NCBI RefSeq assembly: GCF_000090795.2
Contig: NW_003546244.1
Coordinates: forward strand, 637,462-701,461
Length of the DNA stretch: 64,000 nt
Direction of reading: 5' to 3'
DNA from: Amphimedon queenslandica
Lineage: Eukaryota; Porifera; Demospongiae; Haplosclerida; Niphatidae
This document shows, one piece after another, positions 28,052-39,334 of this stretch. The first letter of the stretch is position 1; each line of letters begins with the position of its first letter. A program made the position numbers and the translations under genes. The notes beneath the pieces were generated by a model. That model searched no databases. It was given only the letters and a program-made list of their open reading frames with translations, and had not been told where the DNA came from.

Positions 28052-30342
28052 CACCAGATATAGTACAACTCACAAATTAACATTAGCAACATTACACATT
28101 GCTATGGTGTTAAAGTCACAGCTGTACAGCATTAACAGTGACAAAATTGAAGACGTACAAAAGTAAATTAAGATAACTTCACTTTGCACAGGCTTTTATT
28201 TGCACAATTTGCTCTATCCCTTTCTTTCTCTCTCTCTCTCTCTCTCTCACTCTCTCTCTCTCTCTCTCTCTCACTTACATTGATGATGTGTTCTCTTAGT
28301 TGAGTTTTCTGATCTTCAAGTGTAATGTCTTCCGAATGTTGAACACTGATCACAATAGTATGCACACGCTGTGGAATGCAAGCGCCATCGACGTTCTTGT
28401 ACTCAACTGTGACCTAAAAAAAGAATAAATCAAAACTACCACTATAGAGTGCTATCATTGCCCGTAGTAGCGTAACACAATTAAGGCTACTCTCTGTGAC
28501 AAAAAATAATCACCATAATGTAGTGTACGAGTACTACTATACAGCAGTGTTTGTTGTATCAATTTCACAAAGGTTATACATGCAATATAATAAAGACAAT
28601 TCAATATCAAATACACAATAGTAAGAGGTCTGCCAAGTTGAGTGACACATGTATGATGTGGTCATTAAAAGTTAGAGTAATTAAATATTAGTGGACTTAC
28701 TTGTGTCTTTGAGTCAGGTCTTATCCAAGGTAGTGAGCCATCTCTGCGGCTTTCTGCCATTTTCCTAGAATGAATACATAAAATTAGCTGCAACAGAAAC
28801 ATAGCAGGCCATTACTGATGCAGAGGAAAGCAATAGTACAATAAACAAATGAACCATGTCATGCAATTATAAATACATGCCTTGTGAATTTAACATACAA
28901 GGTCATATTCATAACTCATAAAAAAATTAATTGAAATCAGCATTAGAAATGCAAAAAAATGTTTCTTGAGGCCTTTCTACACTAGCACTTCTAATGCGCA
29001 TTGAACTGGTTCAAGGTTTGGAACCGGTTCCAGTCATTCCACACCTGATGTGCATTGGCAATTTGGCATTAAGCCAAACCACCTCCATATGTGGCTTAAA
29101 TGCGCATTCAATAGATAACCAATGGCAGCTGGATCAAAAATGCTATCAAAATATACATGATCTTGAAGATAGCCGACTTCTGGAACAGGTTCAAGTGTAG
29201 AAAGGCCTTTGGAGCCAGTATCATTTTAAAAATATTTTTAAGTACTCGTAATTTTCATGCTTCTACATTTCAAATAATGTTATATAAAGGTAACACAGAT
29301 ATTTATTACACAACACATGGAATACCTGTTCATTTGATGAGCTAACATTATTGTTAGTGGCATACACTCAGGAGTCTCATCGGTTGCATAACCATACATC
29401 AAACCCTATCAATAATAGACTGATAAAGTATAAAGCATTATTGGTCCTTTCTTACACATACATTCATACACACAAACACAGAGTAAAACATCATTTTGTT
29501 GTTCCCATTATGCGGGGCAGGTGTGAGAAAATCTTATCAACTAGTAAAACCAGTATTGACAACTGGAGTGACCTCTTTAGCATAGTAGCTGGTTTACACA
29601 AACAGGTTTGACAGGTGATACTGGTCAGACCAGTCACATGCTCAATAAATTAATGACCTTTTGAAGATTTTCATGAGGTCATGGATTTCAATTCTTTTAC
29701 CTGATCTCCTGCTCCAATGTCTTCATCTTTCCTTCCCTCGTGTACTCCCTGGGCAATGTTAGGACTCTGCTTCTCTATAGCCGTTAAAACGTTACAAGTC
29801 TTGTAATCAAAACCTTCCGAGAGAAAAGGAAGAGAGACAGAGAGGAGACACGATGAATGGTTATAAATTAGAATTATGGTATGCCAAGTTCCGTAAAGCT
29901 ATAAAATTACCTTTCCTTGAGTCATCGTATCCAATTTGCTTGATGGTTTCTCTAACAAGTGACTGGTAGTCCACAATTGCTCGGCTCGTTATTTCACCAA
30001 AGACAATGACCATGCCAGTTTTAGTGGCAGTTTCTACAAGATACAATGTTAGACTAATACAATGTACATACATACAACATTATTCATCATTCCTCATACC
30101 ACATGCAACTTTGCTGTACGGGTCTTCTTTTAAGCAGGCATCAAGAATAGCGTCTGAAACTTGATCGCAAATCTTATCTAAGAAGGAAAATGGAGGATGC
30201 CTTGTATCAAAAGTACCGCACGTGTTTATTCAACAATACCTGGATGGCCCTCCCCTACGCTCTCTGATGTGAACAGGAAACACTCAGGGCTCTGTCTGCG
30301 AGAGAAGCTGTCGGGGAGAGAGTCTTTGTTGCTGCTTGCCAT
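26372..30342 (-). CDS. MAT: S-adenosylmethionine synthetase (methionine adenosyltransferase)
   Basis: Makes S-adenosylmethionine from methionine and ATP in the cytosol. About twelve exons are readable. Exon 1 (30342-30240) starts [16 protein letters not shown] and ends [11 protein letters not shown]; the next exon continues [13 protein letters not shown], completing the ATP-site motif. Then follow [16 protein letters not shown] (about 30034-29910), [15 protein letters not shown] (about 29822-29701), [17 protein letters not shown] (about 29410-29331), [14 protein letters not shown] (about 28765-28703), [20 protein letters not shown] and [16 protein letters not shown] (27163-26960), the glycine-rich [18 protein letters not shown] (about 26910-26795), and the C-terminus [11 protein letters not shown]. 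All signature motifs are intact and length is normal for the family. It is divergent from a homocysteine S-methyltransferase gene. Confidence 0.97.
28012..28051. repeat. (CA)n(TA)n microsatellite
   Basis: About 26 bp of CA followed by TA repeat in a SAM synthetase intron. Confidence 0.9.
28221..28272. repeat. (CT)n microsatellite
   Basis: About 50 bp of CT dinucleotide next to the donor side of a SAM synthetase exon (about 28412-28279). Confidence 0.9.
28969..29208. mobile_element. MITE-like element, 240 bp, with 15-bp terminal inverted repeats
   Basis: Begins AGGCCTTTCTACACT and ends with the exact inverse AGTGTAGAAAGGCCT. Inside is a perfect 12-bp palindrome, GGAACCGGTTCC, at 29020-29031, and repeated tgcgcatt phrases. 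No clear target-site duplication was found and it has no coding capacity. It lies in a SAM synthetase intron. Superfamily not assigned. Confidence 0.7.
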
Positions 30343-30568
30343 AATGCTGTATTGTTTCACTACTGACCGTCTTGGGACCTTGCAATGAATTTGAAAGAAC
30401 AATGAGGATTGTGACCTGCAGCAATAAAGAAATCCTCGCCTGATAACACTAACAATAGTCATAGGAGAACCACGTGTATGTTACACCCACGCACTTGTCA
30501 TGGCGCCATAATATAGCATGTGCATTGAGTGACGTTTTATAAGTAGGTAAGTACATCCGGTTGTTAAT
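30343..30568. promoter_or_regulatory. Bidirectional promoter of SAM synthetase and homocysteine S-methyltransferase
   Basis: Only 226 bp separate the two divergent start codons. The spacer contains an E-box core cacgtg (near 30471), the palindrome atggcgccat (near 30499) and a gtgacgtttt CRE-like half site (near 30529). Shared control of two methionine-cycle genes is inferred from spacing. Confidence 0.6.
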
Positions 30569-31938
30569 ATGGAAGATAGGCTCTACATTTTAGATGGTGG
30601 ATTGGCAACTGAGATAGAAAGAAGAGGAGTCAGCCTATTAGTAATGCTATCCTAAAAAATAGCCTTTTTAGTATCTTTCATTTCAACAGAACGATCCTCT
30701 CTGGTCTGCAAGAATTCTCCATACTCAGCCAGAGCTCATACTAAATGTTCATAAAAGGTAGATAATTATTATGCCAGTGTTCCTGGCCTAGTGTCTTTTA
30801 TTAGTTTTCTACAAAATGGTGCTGATATTATAACAACGGCTTCCTATCAAGCAAGCATTGATGGATATTATCAGCACTTGGGCTTGTCATCAGAGAATGC
30901 TCTTAAACTTATTGCTAATAGCGTTTACTTAGCTCAAGAAGCAAGAGACTGGTTCTCACAGCAACCAGAAGTACATCTATAATGTTACCCTCATTATTTG
31001 ACTTTTATATTGACATCCATGTTGCTTTAGCATAAAGACAGAGCACAGCCATTGATAGCAGGATCAGTAGGTCCTTATGGAGCTTGCTTATGTGATGGCT
31101 CAGAATACACTGGTGCATACCTTAATCACACATCACTTGAGGTATTGCAAAATATATTTATTTGCTTGTGTGCTATATTCATTTGAATATTAACAGGTCA
31201 TTAAAGATTGGCATAAACCCAGAATAAGACAGTTGTTGGAATCTGGTGTAGATCTGTTAGCTTTAGAGACAATCCCGTCAATAGTGAGCAATGAAGCTTT
31301 ATAGTTGCTAGCTTCAAGTTTTGAGCTTTTTATTTAGATTGAGGCAAAGATATTACTGGAAATTTTAGCAGACTATCCACAAGCTAAAGCATGGATATCG
31401 TTCACTTGCAAAGTATAGAGATGCTTTGCTAAAATCCTCTCTATCTCTTGATCAGGATGAAGGACACACTTGTTATGGCGAAGTATTCTCTGACGTTGTA
31501 AAAGCTATGTGTTCTTATAAGCAACTAGTAGCTGTTGGAATAAACTGCTCTCCACCTCAATATATTGGAGTAGATTATCTTTTTTGTTGCAGTATGTAAT
31601 GCATGATTTTATATTTATACATTGCAGGGACTGCTGGATAGTGTCTCTGGTTGCAGCCTACCATTCATTGTGTACCCAAACAGTGGGGAAGGATGGTGCA
31701 GCACTGGGTGAAAAAATTATAATACTAATGAATTTTATTATTAATGATTTTTAGATGGTGCGGAGAGAAAGTATCATTTATCTCTCAGTGTCGGACGTGG
31801 ATCAGTAAAGGTGTAAAGATAATTGGTAATCAAAACTGAGAATCAATGGTTGGATGTTTTGTGTTTGACTGTACAGGTGGTTGTTGTCGTATCACTCCAG
31901 AGGATATAAATTTAATAAAACAATCAACAACATTCTAA
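30569..31938 (+). CDS. Homocysteine S-methyltransferase (MmuM/Mht1-like)
   Basis: Transfers a methyl group to homocysteine to make methionine, typically from S-methylmethionine in this family. The start is [20 protein letters not shown]. Next come [33 protein letters not shown], and [19 protein letters not shown] (near 31051-31110), the last being the family signature that separates it from betaine-dependent enzymes. The zinc-binding Cys residues are in [10 protein letters not shown] (near 31541) and [14 protein letters not shown] (last exon, about 31878-31938), the latter completed by splicing. About nine exons are joined by short introns. The protein ends KQSTTF. It lies head to head with SAM synthetase, the next enzyme of the cycle. 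Confidence 0.93.
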
Positions 31939-32014
31939 TTCCATTTAATTATTACAGCTTACTGCACAAATTTTAACAAATTAGCACTAAAATCACGTGA
32001 TCCTTTCTCACAAA

Positions 32015-32236
32015 ATGGCCTGTGGCTGGTTATTCTCCATTATTTGGTTTATCGTTCTTATCCTTCTTGCTTGGCCAATTGGATTCATAGCTGGATTCTT
32101 ATACGTTCTTCTAACTCCCTTTACTGTCTGCTGCCTGTGCATGAGGACAATCACTGACTTCATACTGAAAGGAGTCCATCTTCCCAGAACAGTTGCGGGC
32201 TATATGGTGGCCGGAAAATCATGTTCTGACATTTAA
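32015..32236 (+). CDS. Small membrane protein, conserved-looking, function unknown
   Basis: Intronless frame of 73 residues starting MACGWLFSIIWFIVLILLAW. One long or two closely spaced hydrophobic segments (about residues 5-48) include a Cys cluster FTVCCLCMRT, followed by an amphipathic tail DFILKGVHLPRTVAGYMVAG. The ATG at 32015 is preferred; the frame extends slightly upstream only through a GTG codon. Cys-rich juxtamembrane residues suggest palmitoylation. The layout resembles short uncharacterised animal membrane proteins with a hairpin in the membrane, but I cannot name the family. An aataaa signal follows near 32359. Confidence 0.65.
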   Translation: MACGWLFSIIWFIVLILLAWPIGFIAGFLYVLLTPFTVCCLCMRTITDFILKGVHLPRTVAGYMVAGKSCSDI

Positions 32237-32499
32237 ATATTCTCTCTGGCGCATCCTTTTGTCTAGATTGAAGGAGCTACAGGCTAAAAGGATTATTAAT
32301 ATTATGTTTTTTTTAGTTTTTGACTTGTGTTTAAAAATAATAGATTTATAGTTATGATAATAAATCACATTGTTTTCTTTCATCAATCATAATGTTGTTT
32401 TTTTTAATAATGAAATAAATTTGATAACTGCCGGAGTCATTTCTTTGCATATAGACAATATCTAAAAAAAATACATCAATATTCATCACGTAATGTCGC

Positions 32500-34668
32500 T
32501 CAGCCAACCTGATCTGGAGGGACCATAAAGCCGGTTATTGGGACAGTTCTTGTTGGTGGTAACTCAACTGTTATTGGTATTGGTTTATATTTGTGACCGT
32601 ATTTGTCCTTGTTGCTGTTAATAAAATCATCTGTCAATAACCTGATGAAAAATTATAAATAACTGTGTAGTCATAACTGAGAGTATCTCTGTACCAATCG
32701 GTGAATGTCCCAGAGGCTAAATACAGAGCACCCATTTGACCAACAGTGAATGTATGTCTACCATTCTAACCACAATAATAGAATGACAGTAATGAACTTT
32801 CATTAGCTAACTTGATTAACAGCACTAGCCATCCATTGAGTTATATACTTGAAGTATTGAATATTGTCTGGCAAGGCAGTACTCCAGCCTATATAAGCAT
32901 TAGTATCAATAGATGGTGCTAATGATAACAGCATTGCTAAAATTGCATGGCTCACCTGTTGGATAAAAGATTTCTTGTGAGAAGGAATGAAAATCTATGG
33001 CGCCGATTAAAGGGTTAGGAAGATCACGGAGATAACTTGTAATAGTTTTCACTTCTAATTCAGATCCAGAGTTATCCCCATGATAAATGTCACTGCAAGG
33101 ATTGCTAGAGCTGCCATGCTACAACATGCATGAGCATTGCTTAACAAAAACTATGCATTACTTTGCCCCATTTTATATTAAAATTCCGATTCAAGTCGAC
33201 TCCCAAGCATGATGATCCTTTGTTCTTTGAGAGGTTTTTGCGCCAAAATCTATACTTGGGATAACTTGACCATGTTAACTATTAATAATAGTTACTTAAC
33301 GGAATGATTTAATTGACTTACATAATAACCATCAGGATTAGCAACAGGTACGATAATAAATTGATATTGTTGTAATAAACTGAAGAGCTAGTGAAAAAAT
33401 TTTTTTTAATACTATTTAATTTAATGCTACAAACTTACAATATTATTAGATGAATCAGCTCTTGCCAATAGCTGTGTTAAGTACATGCACATTGGGCCAG
33501 TAATCCATTCTCCTAGTGGAAAACCATAATAATAATAATAATAATAATAATGGACATTACTTGGATGCACTAGACATTGGAAGTACACAGCAGGTTGGTT
33601 TGAATCAGTTCCTATCACTACAGCCAGCATATCTCTACCAGCTATTGTTTTACCGATGCTCTTTACAGCAACATTTGATGAATACTCATGAGCTAATGAT
33701 TTGTACCAATCATACATAACACTGAGATTATGCTACAAAAATCAGAAAGGTTAATGGAATCAGAGTTTCCCACAGGATATTGGCATAGTGCTCATGTCAT
33801 CGAATTGTCAAATTGCTCAAAAATTGGGCCATAAACCCAGTAACAGGAAATTTTGAAAAAAATCACGAGAAGAGAAATCTCCATTTAAAATTTTTTACTG
33901 ATGCATATACATGTCCTTATATTGTGTAGAAAGTTTGAGCTAATTCCAAAGACGTTTAGATTTTTTACAAATTTTTAAAGTTGCTCCAAAATCAGGCCAA
34001 AGTCCCTGTACTATAGTACAGGGTCACGAGCCAAATTTTGCCAAAAATGGAAAGGTGAGAATTCTCCATTTTTATAAAATTTTCTGATGCATATACATGT
34101 TCTTATGTTGCATAGAAAGTTTGAGCTGATTCTGATCACATTTGGATTTTTCATTAATTTTTAAAGTGGCTCAAAATGCCGTGTACTGTATTGTAGTGCT
34201 TGTTGGCTAATAAAGCATGCTTTTTAGCTCACTTAGTATGTTTTGCTGGAAACCTTGAATGCAATATAAATGTACTGAATCATGACTTACGTATTGTTTA
34301 AACCAAGAACTATGATGAAATACATTTCTCTTAACATTTTTAGATTTCACTGCTTCATTTTGCTCCTTCAGCTCATCAAAAGGAGATAGCAACTGAAACA
34401 TATTTGATACAAAAGTACAATTTTTATTCAACAGCTCTTGAGATGATGCAACGTATTGATAGTCTTTATCTCTATATAATACTGTTGCATTATTGTCAGG
34501 AGAAAGAGGACTAGGAGAGAGAGATACATGCTTACAATCCGGGATAAGTACAATAACTCACCATTTCCAGACTAGAGCAGTGTCTACGTCATACTCCAAA
34601 TCTGGAAAGTTATTTGCATCTCCTGCCATAAACAGCAAGAGAAAAGACAGAAGGAATGGAAGAGCCAT
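32500..34668 (-). CDS. Carboxypeptidase A-type metalloprotease (M14A)
   Basis: Secreted zinc carboxypeptidase. Exon 1 (34668 to about 34561) encodes the signal peptide [18 protein letters not shown], then an activation peptide begins. The catalytic domain starts [11 protein letters not shown]. The first zinc motif HxxE is HPREWITG and is only completed when a tiny intron full of ATT repeats (about 33511-33566) is removed. Further motifs: [20 protein letters not shown], the third zinc ligand in [16 protein letters not shown] (near 33000), and a C-terminal [14 protein letters not shown] in the place of the catalytic Glu segment. The end is PPDQVG. The exon joins near 32570-32680 are uncertain, since more than one GT-AG choice is possible there. 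It is divergent from TRMT10 (113 bp between start codons). Confidence 0.9.
33766..34253. repeat. 186-bp repeat family block with inverted end sequences
   Basis: About two units in inverse orientation (aagtttgagctaattcca, then aagtttgagctgattctg). The perfect palindrome CCCTGTACTATAGTACAGGG lies at 34004-34023. The block starts with gagtttcccacagga and ends with gttttgctggaaacc, which are imperfect inverted repeats and may be the ends of a whole element. It is in an intron of the carboxypeptidase gene. Confidence 0.7.
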
Positions 34669-34781
34669 TCCTCTAACTCTGAACAGAAACAATGCCCCAA
34701 CCGGCTTCAAGTCTACGGAGAAAGTCTACGGATAGTTTTTAGTTTTAACGTACACGGAAAGAGTACGAATAAAAACGGACA

Positions 34782-36059
34782 ATGGCTGAAGCAATGGATG
34801 GAGCAAGCATAGAGAAAAGAAAGGAAATTATGGAAAAACTAAAATCTTCACTACCAGATGACTTGACAAAGACGCAGAGAAAGAAACAAGCTAAAATAAT
34901 GTACAAAAAACTTCAAATGAAAGAGTAAGAGAAATAGATCTAATGATTTGCAATTAACAATTGTTTGCACTGGCTGCTCTGTTTCCACAAAGGAAGTCAA
35001 AACTTCAAAAGAAGAAGCCAAAGCATACGAAAAGTTAACAACAATTATAGACAGTGGATACTGAGCTATTGTGTACTGTTTTGTATAGGACTGACAAAGA
35101 CAATGTCATCCAGTGATGCCAGCAAAGTGAGAGTTGCCATAGAACTAGGCTACTCTGAGCTAATGACTGAAAAGGTAAAGCTCCTCTTTTGTATGCAGTT
35201 AAAAATGCACCACAGTATTCGAGAAATACAATATAGTGCTCGAATGTACAACCATAGTTACATTATTTTCTATAGGATATTAGAATGTTAATTAAGCAGT
35301 GTCAGAGGTGCTATTCAGAGAACAGACACTCTGTCAAGCCATTGCAACTGTACATGACAAGTCTTAGTGGGACTGTAAAGGAAGCAATGGAGACACTAGA
35401 GGGATATGATAAATGGGACGTTCACTTTCACGAAAAGAAATATTTAGATGTTTTTGAACAAAAGGATATTGTATTCTTAGCTGCCGAATCACCTAATATA
35501 CTAACAGGTATACTTTATATGCAAAAAAATAATTATGAAAATATGGAAATGGGTTTAATTGTGTAGAATTATCTGATGATAAAGTATATGTCATAGGCGG
35601 ACTGGTTGATCATAATCGCTACAAAGTAATTGCAATGATTATTCATCATCATTAGTATAAATATATTCTAAGGGTTACTGCTATAATGAAGCTATCACTG
35701 CTGGAATCAATCATGCACAATTGCCACTTAAAGAACACGTCACATTAAATAGTCGTAGCGTGTTAACCATTAACCATGGTAACCAGAATAATAAATCAAA
35801 TATATAAAGTGTTAATTTTTTATATGCTTTAGTGTTTGAGATATTATTAAAATACGAAGAATACCAAGACTGGCAAAAAGCAATGCTACAAGTTATTCCG
35901 CAAAGAAAAATAAAGTCCTCAGAAAAACATGACAATCAAGACAATGAACCCCAACCTACTGACGACAATAATTGTGAAGCTAGTGGTAACGATGGTGACA
36001 ATGATGGTACCACAAATAGTGACTTTGATAGTGGTAGGAGTATGAATGTGGAATCATAA
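34782..36059 (+). CDS. TRMT10: tRNA (guanine-9-N1)-methyltransferase, TRMT10 family
   Basis: SPOUT-class enzyme that methylates N1 of purine 9 in tRNA. The start MAEAMDGASIEKRKEIMEKL is followed by a basic linker (KLQKKKPKHT), then VRVAIELGYSELMTEKDIR, KQCQRCYSENRHSVKPLQL (35281 on), FLAAESPNILTELSDDKVY, YVIGGLVDHNRYKG with the conserved Asp of the active site, INHAQLPLKEHV, LTINHVFEILLKYEEYQDW and a Gln/Asp-rich acidic tail ending NVES. The order and motifs match eukaryotic TRMT10A/B rather than the mitochondrial TRMT10C. One splice join near 35027-35090 is less certain. Tail to tail with VPS41 (82 bp). Confidence 0.93.
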
Positions 36060-36141
36060 TTGTGATAGCTAATACTTTTATTATAATTATTATAAAATCA
36101 TTCATTCACAATAATAATAATTTATTTATTGACAGCATTTA

Positions 36142-37011
36142 TTATGGATGCAACGGTTGTCTCAAGTTTTTATTGGAAGAGCGATAACACAAGTGACAAA
36201 TATCCATCTAGAAAGAAAGAGAGAGAGAGAATAGAATATGAAAGAGAGAAATGGCTCACGTCATTTTTATGAGACACGCAATTTTGATGATACATATGTC
36301 CACAGAAAAACATCATTAATGTCGTTGCATCATCAACAGAAAATTCACGAGAACAGTTAAAACAAGTAGCCCCCACTATTAATTGATAATGATAATAAAA
36401 TAACACAAGAGTTATTTACTGTCAAAGGAGGTTGCTCTATTATGGAGAATGTGTAGTTTTTCCATTAAATCATGACTAGCGAGAGATAAGAGAATGTGAT
36501 AAAATTATTTTTAGTGAGTAACCTGTCTTTGACTAGTATCTTCTTGCAGCCTTCCCTCAGGTTGACTTGGAGCTGGTAGTCATTCAACAGTTTTACCAAT
36601 GATAGACCAAGGTTAGCTATTTTTAACTGGCTAGGTATTTCCTAATAATAATAATAAGAATAATAATAATAATGAATAAATTAACAATAGTATTTATAAT
36701 TACTTTAATTAATTTAGTTGGATCAATATGTGTACCAGCGTTTTGAAGTAAACCAGTTATAAAATCTAAATAATAATGATTTTATAATTATGCATGTAGT
36801 AACTTGCATACCAGGCAGGTCTCTTGACAGCTGGATGAGAGTGTCCCACAATTCTTCGTCATCTTTCTCTCTTACAAATAATATTGCCTGAAATAAAGGG
36901 GAATAGCTTATAAAAAGCATTAGAAATAATTACTTGATCCACGTCGTGTAATTTACTGACGATCAGTCTCAAAGCTTCTTTAGGGTTACCCATCCTGTCT
37001 ATACAAGCCAC

Positions 37012-37054
<43 letters not shown>

Positions 37055-39301
37055 GACTATAACTCATTAATTATTTACCTAATAGAAAAACCATTGCTTC
37101 ATACAATGACCTGTTAGTGCATACATCTAATGCCTAAAATAATAAGAAATTAAAGAAAAATGTAAAAATAAGCGATACTTTTTTTAATGGTATGTCATTG
37201 CACGCTCTCAAAAATGGTAATAATTTCTTTCTATTGTAGTCGGCGTAGAGCTGGACCTGTCTTTCGTGATATTCACTCCCAGCTTTAGGATCACGATCAA
37301 ATAATAAATCAAGATACTATAAAATGAAAAGGTAGTACAAAATATAATAGATGGTTGCTTGCCGCAGGGTTTCCCACAAAGCATGCTAAGTGAGCTAAAC
37401 AGGACTGTACTATAAACATTGCATGGTCTTGGGCTAGATTTTTGAGCACTTTAAAAAATTCATAAAAAACCAATTTTGATTGGAATGAGCTCAAACTAGA
37501 TATACATCATTACAAAAATTATTAAAATGGAGGATTCTCTCCTATCCATTTTTTAAACAAAAATTAGGCCTGAGACCAAATTGGATTTTTTAAATAAATT
37601 TTTAAGTTGCTCCAAAAGCTTAGAATCAAAAATATCTAATATTAAACATCTTACTCTGTGCAAAAAATATTCCCATCGTTTCTCTGTCCTGAATCCTTCC
37701 AACTTGCTAACAACTTTCTGAGGCTAGTAATAATGACCATTAATAATTATTAGCTATAATATTATTGATAACTAACCGGTATGACATCATCATGTCGAAA
37801 CTCTACTAATAATTCGACAGTCTTTGTGAGAGGCTAATAATAAAAATAATTATAAATTAATTTTGTTGGGAAAAATATCAAAAATGAACCTCCTCTCCCA
37901 GTTGCAAAAGATACTCCAAATTATCGAGGAGAGAGTTGTGAAGGTTTTTATTTGCAATCAAATCAAAAACTTCTACATCTCCCAATCTTAGGTATATATC
38001 CAGAGCACTTTCAGAATCTCCTCTATCTTCAAAACTATCGAAAATATCACAATAATAATAATAGTAATGCACTCTGTTGTTCTTACAGTTTAGCTTTCAC
38101 TTTCAATATGTTAATATCATTGGGTTGTTTAGCAAGTCGATCCTAACAATAACAAAATATAGCAAATAAACTCTCCCTATTTCTCAACTAACAGAGACTG
38201 CATTCATAATGACATTAGAGTCATACAAATTTGGTGGCCAGTCTTGTATTATTTTATATAATTCCTACAATAATGATAATAATAGCAATAATAATTATAG
38301 TAAAAATTAATAGTGAATTACTAACCTCAGGGTCATGGATCAGGAATTGATTTAAAACCATTTCGTAGATAGTTGGACTTAATTTGGGCTTTGATTTTGG
38401 AATGTAAGGCAAGATTTTCTATGAAAAGAGAAATTTACATATGCTTGTTGATATATTCCATAGTAACTTACATGAAGGACTCCTTTTGCTATAAACTGCC
38501 AAATGATATCTTCCCATCTCTGCACATTTAATCCCAAAACACCACTGCACTTTCTAAAATATGTAATAATTATAGTCATTAAAATGAGAAAAAAAACTTA
38601 ATGACCTTGCTGCATCTTCAAACTTTTTATGTTCCAACAAATGATAAATATAAGCTATTCCAACTTCCTAAGATACATGTACATGCATTAATTATCATTA
38701 TGCAATGTGCACTGCTTACTTGCAATTTTCCTGTATTCAACAATCTGGCATTGCTAGGGTTTTCGGCATATTTCATTGCTTCCTCAAATCTATTTCTCTT
38801 GATCAACCATTCAACGTGATCGTTTGCATCAAGTTTCTGTGCTAATATTATATCAATTGGAGTCAGTACATAGAACCGATCCTCATCGCCAGTCATTACA
38901 CACTCTACACAAAACAGTGCATTTAAACCACACCCATTAGTCACACCTATTTACCAAGATGATACTCTGTACAGCGACAGTAAGTGTATCCACGTGGCAT
39001 TAATGTGTCACATGCTATTTCTTCAACTGTTTCAAACTCTTCACTGTCCGGTAGATACATTGCAGGTGGTCTTACAATCAAGTGAGGGGGTGGTACAGTC
39101 CCTTTATGCTAATGATATAAAATCACATGACAGTCACATGATAATGCCTATATTACTATGGCTTCTTCTTGATTAATGTGGGCGTCATATCCCAAGACAA
39201 CCATGTTCCAGCTCTTGTCTCTATTCATGATGGGGACAACACCACAGACAAGGAAATTAGGAAACATATTCTGAGCACCTGAAAATGAAAATAAATAAAT
39301 A

Positions 39302-39334
<33 letters not shown>

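Noticed and set aside
28994-29200. Open frame of 68 codons in a SAM synthetase intron
   Set aside because: It lies wholly inside the MITE-like element and has no homology or splice context.
30569-31938. Betaine-homocysteine methyltransferase (BHMT)
   Set aside because: The GSVGPYG and DGSEYTG phrases and the NCSPP motif fit the S-methylmethionine-dependent MmuM/Mht1 group better.
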